DNA of 40,720 bases, taken from positions 1-40,720 of the forward strand of contig NZ_BCTO01000041.1 in assembly GCF_001571325.1 (NCBI RefSeq), written 5' to 3'. Position 1 is the stretch's first letter. Each line of letters begins with the position of its first letter. The position numbers and the translations under genes were made by a program. Under the pieces are notes generated by a model. That model was not told the DNA's origin, did not search any database, and worked only from the letters and a program-made list of their open reading frames with translations. The DNA is from Delftia tsuruhatensis NBRC 16741 (GTDB lineage Bacteria > Pseudomonadota > Gammaproteobacteria > Burkholderiales > Burkholderiaceae_C). Below are positions 34,982 to 40,720 of this stretch, one piece after another.

Positions 34982-35805
34982 CCGAAGCGCGCACGGAAGC
35001 GCTCCGAAAAGCGCGCACGCGACTGGTAGCCACAGGCCTGGGCGATGTGTTGCAGGCTCCAGCCGGTGGTCTGCACCAGCAGCATGGCGTGGTGCATGCG
35101 CGTGTCCACCAGCAGTTCCTCGAAGCGGACGCCCTCGCCGGCCAGGCGCCGGCGCAGCGTGGCCTCGCTCATGGCCAGCGCGCTGCCGGCGCTGTGCGCT
35201 GTCCAGTGCTGCTGGGGCGCCTGGGCAATGAGGGTGCGCAGGCGCGAGGCCGTGCCGGGCGGGCCCGCGCGGCGCAGGATGTGGCCGCGCTCCGCGAGCG
35301 CGGCGAGCAGGTCCATCAGCCGGTAGCGCAGCCGTTCGTCGCTGAGAGTCGGCGACGGTACGCTGGCCAGCACCTGCCGCAGAGCGTCTTGCAGGTCGTC
35401 GTCCAGCGGCAGTTGCCGAAAGGCCTGCTCGTCCAGCGGCAGCGCTGCGGGCTGGGCGCGTGTGCGGTGGAACGCCTCCAGCAGCTCGGGCGACAGTGCC
35501 AGCAGCACGGAGCGAAAGGGCTGTCCGCCGCTGCCCGGTGTCTTCATCAGATCGGCGCTGGTATGCGCCTGCACCAGCAGCAGGCAAGAGGGCGTGTCCA
35601 CCGTGGTCTGGTGGCTGCCGTCGTGCAGGTCCAGCCTGCCTGCCGCCACCAGCAGCAGGCAGGCTTCATGGAACAGGAAGCGCGGCGTATGCCGGGCCTG
35701 GCGCAGGCTGGGCTGCGCCAGGCTGCACAGGCCGGCCCGCACCACGGGGGCGGCAGAAGGCAGCAGCCAGTGGCTGCCGGGCACCGGGTCGCCGTTCAGG
35801 TTCAA
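34957..35805 (-). CDS. AraC-family regulator with TTG start coupled to ybhB
   Basis: The 282-residue regulator has a cupin-like N-terminal sensing half (RFLFHEACLLLVAAGRLDLH, SCLLLVQAHTSADL) and a C-terminal AraC double HTH (SALAMSEATLRRRLAGEG, and HIAQACGYQSRARFSERFRARFGYSP). The start is TTG at 35805, whose bases overlap the stop of the upstream YbhB gene as TTGA, a classic coupling arrangement. No ATG exists in the right place. The end overlaps the convergent exonuclease gene by 25 nt. It probably senses a small compound related to YbhB's role, unknown here. Confidence 0.85.
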   Translation of the reverse strand: MNLNGDPVPGSHWLLPSAAPVVRAGLCSLAQPSLRQARHTPRFLFHEACLLLVAAGRLDLHDGSHQTTVDTPSCLLLVQAHTSADLMKTPGSGGQPFRSVLLALSPELLEAFHRTRAQPAALPLDEQAFRQLPLDDDLQDALRQVLASVPSPTLSDERLRYRLMDLLAALAERGHILRRAGPPGTASRLRTLIAQAPQQHWTAHSAGSALAMSEATLRRRLAGEGVRFEELLVDTRMHHAMLLVQTTGWSLQHIAQACGYQSRARFSERFRARFGYSPSALR

Positions 35806-36437
35806 GCGGCGCAGACCGCAGGGTTCAGGCTGTACAGGCCGGTGATGCTGGCCTTGCCCAGCACCTGGCCGGCTTGCAGCGCCGCGCGCACATTGGCGCC
35901 GGTCAGTTCGCCGGAGACCGCCAGCGTGGGCGTGGCCAGCGCATAGACGGTGAAGACGTAGTGGTGGACGATGCTGTCGTTCCACGGGGGGCAGGGGCCG
36001 TCGTAGCCGTAGTAGTCGCCCTTCATCTGCTCATCGCCCGCGAACCAGCCCGTGTAGTCGTTGACGCCGTGGCGCAGGCCGCCGGGGGCGGCCGGGCCGC
36101 TCTTGCCGCGCGGCGTGACGCCGTCGGACTGGGCACCTGCCGCGATCTCGGTGGTGGCGGCCGGAATGTCCAGCAGCAGCCAGTGGAAGAAGTCCACGCG
36201 CGGCAGGCTGGCCGGCACTTCGCGGCCTTCCTGGTTCACATCGTCGCCGCGGCTGGGCACGTCGGGATCGTGGCAGACCACGACGAAGGACTGCGTGCCC
36301 GCCGGTGCGCCGCTCCAGGCAAGGTGCGGATTGCGGTTGGACGACAGCGCCACGTGGGATGCCGCATCGGGCACGGCGAACGCGAATTCGCCGGGGATGG
36401 CCTGGCCGTCCTGGAAGCTTTGGCTGGTGAGTTGCAT
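35802..36437 (-). CDS. YbhB/YbcL-family Raf-kinase-inhibitor-like (PEBP) protein
   Basis: This 211-residue cytoplasmic protein has the PEBP fold. Visible are NRNPHLAWSGAPAGTQSFVV, the ligand-pocket motif CHDPDVPSR and VDFFHWLLLDIPA with the conserved His, then NDYTGWFAGDEQMKGDYYGY, GPCPPWNDSIVHHYVFTVYAL with the HxYxF end motif. It is somewhat longer than E. coli YbhB (~158), with an extra loop around residues 75-85 and 120-150. The bacterial function is unclear. ATG at 36437 (MQLTSQSF) matches family N-termini; ATG at 36473 is possible. It shares a TTGA overlap with the AraC gene. Confidence 0.9.
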   Translation of the reverse strand: MQLTSQSFQDGQAIPGEFAFAVPDAASHVALSSNRNPHLAWSGAPAGTQSFVVVCHDPDVPSRGDDVNQEGREVPASLPRVDFFHWLLLDIPAATTEIAAGAQSDGVTPRGKSGPAAPGGLRHGVNDYTGWFAGDEQMKGDYYGYDGPCPPWNDSIVHHYVFTVYALATPTLAVSGELTGANVRAALQAGQVLGKASITGLYSLNPAVCAA

Positions 36438-36595
36438 GTCGGATGGATCCTGTGCGTTGAAGAGAGAAGTCATGCTGCACGAAGCGCTCGGCAGACCCCC
36501 GAGTCTAGGGGCGGGGAAAACGCAGGACATCGCCCATCCGCTCAAAAGGCTTCTCCAGCCGATCAAACTGAGTGTCTCTGGTGTGGCGAGGGATG

Positions 36596-36622
36596 AAAAA
36601 AGCCGGGCGCATGGCCCGGCTT
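36596..36622 (-). terminator. Rho-independent terminator of the actP operon
   Basis: Read on the minus strand, AAGCCGGGC-CATGC-GCCCGGCTT is a perfect 9-bp stem followed by TTTT (six T counting the stem end). It lies 24 nt after the actP stop codon. The rest of the gap 36438-36595 presumably holds the ybhB promoter; I see a possible TAGACT -10 near 36511 without a clear -35. Confidence 0.9.
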
Positions 36623-36646
36623 GTGCGTGGTTGCCGCTTCGGCAGC

Positions 36647-38380
36647 TCAGTGGCCGGAGGCGCCCGAAGCTCCCAGACCCGTTTCCGAACGCACCTGCTG
36701 CGCGGGGAACACGGCGCGTTCCCTGGTGGCCTGGGCACTCTTGTCGAGCACCGAGAACAGCCACACGCCCACGAAGCCGATGGTCATGGAGAACAGCGCG
36801 GGTGATGCATAGGGGAACCATGCCGAGCCTGCAGGGTTGCCCAGCGTGGCTTCCCAGACCGGGGGCGAGACGATGGTCAGGCCCACCGAGGACGCCAGGC
36901 CCATGAAGCCGCCGATCACGGCGCCCTTGGTCGTGCAGTCCTTCCACAGCACCGACAGCAGCAGCGGGGGGAAGTTGGCCGAGGCCGCGACCGCGAAGGC
37001 CAGCGACACCATGAAGGCAATGTTCTGCTTCTCGAACACGATGCCCAGCAGCACGGCGATGGCGCCCAGCGTCAGCGTGGTGATGCGCGAGACGCGCAGC
37101 TCGGCGGCGCTGTCGGCCTTGCCCTTCTTGATCACGGTGGCGTACAGGTCATGCGATACGGCCGAGGCGCCCGACAGCGTCAGGCCCGCGACCACGGCCA
37201 GGATGGTGGCGAAGGCCACGGCCGAGATGAAGCCGTAGAACACGTCGCCGCCCACGCTCTTGGCCACCAGCACGGCCGCCATGTTGGCCGTGCCCGCGCC
37301 GCCGTGGATCACGCCCTTGACCGTGTCGGCCATCTCGGGGTTGGTCAGCACCAGGGTGATGGCGCCGAAGCCGATGATGAAGATCAGCACGTAGAAGTAG
37401 CCGATCCAGGTCGTGGCCCAGAACACGCTCTTGCGCGCTTCCTTGGCGTCGGGCACGGTGAAGAAGCGCATCAGGATGTGGGGCAGGCCCAGCGTGCCGA
37501 ACATCAGCGCCATGCCGAAGCTGATGGCCGAGATCGGGTCCTTGATGAAGCCGCCCGGGCCCATGATGGCCAGGCCCGCCTTGGCGGCGGCCGAGGGGTC
37601 GGCGCCGTTGTTGGCAGCGATCTCGGAGCGCACGCGCACGCCTTCGGCGAACAGCGCCTCGGGGCTGAAGCCGTACTTGGCCAGCACCATGAAGCCCATG
37701 AAGGTCACGCCGGCCAGCAGCATGCAGGCCTTGATGATCTGCACCCAGGTCGTGGCCGTCATGCCGCCGAACAGCACGTAGATCATCATCAGGCCGCCCA
37801 CCAGCACCACGGCGATCCAGTAGTCCAGGCCGAACAGCAGCTTGATCAGCTGGCCCGCGCCCACCATCTGCGCGATCAGGTAGAAGGCCACCACCACCAG
37901 CGTGCCGCTGGCCGCGAAAGCGCGGAACGGCGTCTGGGAGAAGCGGTAGCCGGCCACGTCGGCGAAGGTGAACTTGCCCAGGTTGCGCAGGCGCTCGGCC
38001 AGCAGGAAGGTCAGGATGGGCCAGCCCACCAGGAAGCCGATGGAGTAGATGAGGCCGTCATAGCCGCTGGCCATGACCGAGGCCGAGATGCCCAGGAAGG
38101 AGGCGGCCGACATGTAGTCGCCCGCAATCGCCAAGCCGTTCTGGAAGCCCGTGATGCCGCCTCCGGCCGTGTAGAAATCGGCCGCCGACTTGGTGCGGCC
38201 CGCGGCCCATTTGGTGATCCACAGCGTGGCCACGACGAAGGCCGTGAAGAGAATGATGGCGGTCCAGTTGGTGGCCTGCTTGGCGGCCACGCCGACATCT
38301 CCGCCGGCGGCCAGCACGGGCCCCGTCAGGGCCAGCGCCACGGCGGGCGCCAGCAGCATGCGTTGTGCGGAATTCTTCAT
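36647..38380 (-). CDS. actP: Cation/acetate symporter ActP
   Basis: This 577-residue sodium:solute symporter of the SSS family takes up acetate and related short acids. After an N-terminal hydrophobic/signal segment (residues 8-25), about 13 transmembrane helices follow. ActP hallmarks are [60 protein letters not shown] and [20 protein letters not shown]. The start ATG overlaps the stop of the DUF485 gene as ATGA. A strong terminator follows. Acetate uptake fits a strain equipped with AceK in this same region. The C-terminal ~35 residues are soluble. Confidence 0.95.
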   Translation of the reverse strand: MKNSAQRMLLAPAVALALTGPVLAAGGDVGVAAKQATNWTAIILFTAFVVATLWITKWAAGRTKSAADFYTAGGGITGFQNGLAIAGDYMSAASFLGISASVMASGYDGLIYSIGFLVGWPILTFLLAERLRNLGKFTFADVAGYRFSQTPFRAFAASGTLVVVAFYLIAQMVGAGQLIKLLFGLDYWIAVVLVGGLMMIYVLFGGMTATTWVQIIKACMLLAGVTFMGFMVLAKYGFSPEALFAEGVRVRSEIAANNGADPSAAAKAGLAIMGPGGFIKDPISAISFGMALMFGTLGLPHILMRFFTVPDAKEARKSVFWATTWIGYFYVLIFIIGFGAITLVLTNPEMADTVKGVIHGGAGTANMAAVLVAKSVGGDVFYGFISAVAFATILAVVAGLTLSGASAVSHDLYATVIKKGKADSAAELRVSRITTLTLGAIAVLLGIVFEKQNIAFMVSLAFAVAASANFPPLLLSVLWKDCTTKGAVIGGFMGLASSVGLTIVSPPVWEATLGNPAGSAWFPYASPALFSMTIGFVGVWLFSVLDKSAQATRERAVFPAQQVRSETGLGASGASGH

Positions 38381-38685
38381 TTCGTGGCGTCCTTCAGGAT
38401 GTCCTGGGTGAGCTTGTCGTACTCGCCATTGGCACGGCGCACGTAGAGGCCGGTGACGATCACCGAGAACACGATCACGCCCATGGCGATAGGAATGCCC
38501 AGCGAGGTCACGCCCGCGCCAATGGGCTGGGCCAGAAAGGATTTGTCGAAGGCAATCAGCGCGATATAGCCGTAATAAACGACCAGCATCAGCAGCGTCA
38601 GAAAAAGGCCCAGGCGATTGCGTCTGGACCGCAGCTCCTGGTATTTGGGATGGCGCTGTATCTTGTCTACCACCGGATCGGTCAT
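38377..38685 (-). CDS. DUF485 membrane protein (ActP partner, YjcH-like)
   Basis: The 102-residue protein has two transmembrane segments (about residues 26-47 and 60-82), flanked by [16 protein letters not shown] at the start, the DUF485 signature, and [14 protein letters not shown] after the second. It is the usual small companion encoded before ActP, as with yjcH-actP in E. coli. AGGAGA lies 7 nt before the ATG at 38685. It is the first gene of the two-gene operon, with a 4-nt overlap. Its molecular role is not established; it is presumed to assist the symporter. Confidence 0.94.
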   Translation of the reverse strand: MTDPVVDKIQRHPKYQELRSRRNRLGLFLTLLMLVVYYGYIALIAFDKSFLAQPIGAGVTSLGIPIAMGVIVFSVIVTGLYVRRANGEYDKLTQDILKDATK

Positions 38686-38988
38686 GGTTTGTCTCCTGAA
38701 GTTGGAATCGCGGCGGCAGCCCCATGGATCTGCAGCCTTGCGGCGCATTCTGGAAAGCGCTTCTGACCGAGTGCTTACGCAGTGCAGCATGGTTTGCCAG
38801 GGTTTTTACGGTGCTTTTCACATGGAAAAAGACGGCATCAGGGTTGCTGCTGAGTTAGTAAGAAATCGTTCAGTTCGCCGTCAATTTCTGTAAGAGGTGA
38901 GTCAGATTCGCGTCAGCAGGCAGGCGGATAGTGAATCGGCGGGCCTATGGCAAGCCCGCTAAATATTCAATAAATCAAGGAGACAGAC
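38686..38988. promoter_or_regulatory. Divergent intergenic region, yjcH-actP / MFS carrier
   Basis: This 303-bp gap has no gene. It is clearly richer in A/T around 38795-38895 and must hold both promoters, but I could not fix -10/-35 pairs. Near the carrier gene lies a hairpin GCGGGC-CTATGGCAA-GCCCGC (38939-38959) in the 5' leader, then AAATATTCAATAAATC and the strong Shine-Dalgarno AAGGAGA (38977-38983). No LiuR-like palindrome was seen. Confidence 0.5.
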
Positions 38989-40671
38989 ATGGCTATCAAC
39001 GCATCGCAAGGCGCGGGGGTCAAGGCGACCCCGCGGCCCATGACTCCGGAAGAACGCAAGGTGATCTTTGCCTCGTCGCTAGGCACGGTATTCGAGTGGT
39101 ACGACTTCTATCTCTACGGATCGCTGGCGGCCATCATCGCCAAGCAATTCTTCAGCGGGCTCGATGCGGGATCGGCCTTCATCTTCGCGCTGCTGGCCTT
39201 CGCGGCCGGCTTCATCGTACGGCCCTTCGGCGCACTGGTGTTCGGGCGGCTGGGCGACATGATCGGGCGCAAGTACACCTTCCTCGTGACCATCCTGATC
39301 ATGGGCCTGTCGACCTTCATCGTCGGCATCCTGCCCACCTACGCCAGCATCGGCGTGGCGGCGCCGGTGATCCTCATCGGCCTGCGCATGCTGCAGGGCC
39401 TGGCCCTGGGCGGCGAGTACGGCGGTGCGGCCACCTATGTGGCCGAGCACGCGCCGCACGGCAAGCGCGGCGCCTACACCTCGTGGATACAGACCACGGC
39501 AACGCTGGGCCTGTTCCTGTCGCTGCTGGTGATCCTGGGCGTGCGCACCTCCATCGGCGAGCAGGCCTTCGCGGACTGGGGCTGGCGCATCCCCTTCCTG
39601 CTGTCCATCGTGCTGCTGGGCATCTCGGTGTGGATCCGCATGACGCTGTCCGAGTCGCCAGCCTTCCAGAAGATGAAGGCCGAGGGCAAGGTCTCCAAGG
39701 CTCCGCTGTCCGAGTCCTTCGGCCAGTGGCGCAACCTCAAGATCGTGATCCTGGCGCTGATCGGCCTGACCGCCGGCCAGGCTGTCGTCTGGTACACGGG
39801 CCAGTTCTATGCGCTGTTCTTCCTGACCCAGCAGCTCAAGGTCGATGCGGTGACGGCCAACCTGCTGATCGCGGCGGCACTGATCATCGGCACGCCGTTC
39901 TTCGTGATCTTCGGTTCGCTGTCCGACAAGATAGGCCGCAAGCCCATCATCATGCTGGGCTGCGTGCTGGCCGTGGTGACCTACTTTCCCGTGTTCAAGG
40001 CGCTGACCGAGGCGGCCAACCCCGACCTGGCCGCGGCCCAGGCCAAGAGCAAGGTGGTGATCGTTGCCGATCCCAAGGAATGCTCGTTCCAGTTCAATCC
40101 CACGGGCACTTCCAAGTTCACCAGTTCCTGCGACGTGGCCAAGCAGCTGCTGGCCGCCGGCTCGGTCAGCTATGACTCCGAGGACGCAGCGCCCGGCAAG
40201 ACGGCCTTCATCCGCATCGGCAGCACCGAGATCCCCTCGTTCTCCGTCAAGGGCCTGAGCCCCGAGGAAGCCAAGGCCAAGGACGCCGAGTTCAAGAAGA
40301 CCGTGGCCAAGGTGCTGGCCGAGGACGGCTATCCCACCAAGGCCGACCCCGCGAAGATGAACAAGGTGATGATGGTCGCCATCCTGACCTACCTGGTCAT
40401 CCTCGTGACCATGGTCTACGGCCCCATCGCCGCCATGCTGGTGGAGCTGTTCCCCACCCGCATCCGCTATACCTCCATGAGCCTGCCGTACCACATCGGC
40501 AATGGCTGGTTCGGCGGCCTGCTGCCCACCATGTCGTTCGCCATCGTGGCCCAGACCGGCAACATGTACAGCGGCCTCTGGTATCCCATCGTCATCGCGG
40601 GCGCCACGGCCATCATCGGCACGCTGTTCCTGCGCGAGACCAAGGATGTGGATATCTACGCGAATGATTGA
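38989..40671 (+). CDS. MHS-family MFS transporter with large periplasmic insertion
   Basis: This 560-residue major facilitator of the metabolite:H+ symporter type (ProP/KgtP/ShiA-like) starts with the family's EWYDFYLYGSLAAII and the loop 2-3 motif GRLGDMIGRKYTF, then LQGLALGGEYGGAATYVAEH and WRIPFLLSIVLLG. Residues ~343-460, between predicted helices 9 and 10, form an extra hydrophilic stretch, placed in the periplasm by the usual topology, with two cysteines (C365, C381). Helices 10-12 follow (LPYHIGNGWFGGLLP). The substrate, probably an organic acid or osmolyte, is unknown. It is divergent from yjcH-actP and followed at once by copy B of the dispersed repeat. Confidence 0.92.
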   Translation: MAINASQGAGVKATPRPMTPEERKVIFASSLGTVFEWYDFYLYGSLAAIIAKQFFSGLDAGSAFIFALLAFAAGFIVRPFGALVFGRLGDMIGRKYTFLVTILIMGLSTFIVGILPTYASIGVAAPVILIGLRMLQGLALGGEYGGAATYVAEHAPHGKRGAYTSWIQTTATLGLFLSLLVILGVRTSIGEQAFADWGWRIPFLLSIVLLGISVWIRMTLSESPAFQKMKAEGKVSKAPLSESFGQWRNLKIVILALIGLTAGQAVVWYTGQFYALFFLTQQLKVDAVTANLLIAAALIIGTPFFVIFGSLSDKIGRKPIIMLGCVLAVVTYFPVFKALTEAANPDLAAAQAKSKVVIVADPKECSFQFNPTGTSKFTSSCDVAKQLLAAGSVSYDSEDAAPGKTAFIRIGSTEIPSFSVKGLSPEEAKAKDAEFKKTVAKVLAEDGYPTKADPAKMNKVMMVAILTYLVILVTMVYGPIAAMLVELFPTRIRYTSMSLPYHIGNGWFGGLLPTMSFAIVAQTGNMYSGLWYPIVIAGATAIIGTLFLRETKDVDIYAND

Positions 40672-40676
40672 GGGCT

Positions 40677-40720
40677 CCCCCTGAGGCGCTGACGCGCCTA
40701 CCCCCGTATGCACGGCGCCC
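40677..40720. repeat. Dispersed repeat element, copy B (cut by window end)
   Basis: CCCCCTGAGGCGCTGACGCG continues as CCTACCCCC, matching copy A at 6025 with one inserted base and one substitution over about 29 bases. The hairpin AGGCGC-TGAC-GCGCCT is kept while its loop differs. It lies 5 nt after the MFS stop codon. The rest is beyond the window. Confidence 0.7.

Noticed and set aside
36505..36738. Small minus-strand frame in the actP/ybhB gap
   Set aside because: It crosses the actP terminator and the actP 3' end, has no Shine-Dalgarno and no domain.
38780..38830. Possible sigma-54 promoter (TGGCAAACCATGCTGC on the minus strand) for yjcH-actP
   Set aside because: The GG and GC elements do not have the required spacing.

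Overview
The window reads as a dense, GC-rich stretch of chromosome from a betaproteobacterium of the order Burkholderiales, most likely family Comamonadaceae (Delftia/Acidovorax/Comamonas type). This rests on codon use strongly biased to G/C in the third position, on the protein families present (Bug-type binding protein, MHS-type MFS carrier, ActP/DUF485 pair), and on a dispersed CCCCCTGAGGCGCTG repeat of a kind I associate with that family. There are no rRNA, tRNA, insertion sequence, phage or CRISPR signals. About 39 protein genes fill almost all of the 40.7 kb.

The backbone is a leucine/isovalerate catabolic (liu) locus split into three blocks. Block 1 (133-6032) holds the MerR-type regulator LiuR, a hotdog thioesterase, isovaleryl-CoA dehydrogenase, beta-carbonic anhydrase, isocitrate dehydrogenase kinase/phosphatase (AceK) and a thiolase. 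Block 2 (17269-26171) holds an acyl-CoA synthetase, a convergent Na+/H+ antiporter, methylcrotonyl-CoA carboxylase beta subunit, methylglutaconyl-CoA hydratase, a DUF4126 membrane protein and the biotin-carrying alpha subunit. Block 3 (30083-32441) holds HMG-CoA lyase, a YbaK-type deacylase, a DUF1289 protein and a DsbA-fold isomerase. Together they convert isovaleryl-CoA to acetyl-CoA and acetoacetate. Carbonic anhydrase would supply bicarbonate to the carboxylase, and AceK would divert acetyl-CoA into the glyoxylate shunt. Two good LiuR-type palindromes (67-82 and 535-556) flank liuR; I see none before the other blocks.

Between blocks 1 and 2 lie a PPOX-type flavoprotein, an SDR, a second acyl-CoA dehydrogenase, an alpha/beta hydrolase, a DUF421 membrane protein, YchJ, a hybrid histidine kinase convergent with a LuxR-type response regulator, a lipoprotein built of five tandem repeats, a HAD phosphatase, a GST and an AraC-type regulator. 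Between blocks 2 and 3 lie GhrA, a damaged beta-hydroxy/beta-keto acid cluster (an in-frame fusion of a BKACE N-terminus to a Bug protein lacking its N-terminus, plus a 3-hydroxyacyl-CoA dehydrogenase) and a divergent LysR regulator.

The right end (32442-40671) looks like an acetate/organic-acid uptake and signalling region: a cNMP/CBS/DUF294 protein with a DnaQ-type exonuclease, an AraC regulator coupled to a YbhB/PEBP protein, the acetate symporter ActP with its DUF485 partner, and an MHS-family MFS carrier with a large extra periplasmic loop.

The most notable signals are the gene fusion at 27172-28014, the five-repeat lipoprotein beside a two-component pair, the aberrant codon patch inside the isovaleryl-CoA dehydrogenase gene, and the repeat element that abuts gene ends at 6025 and 40677. 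I saw no clearly novel defence or mobile system.
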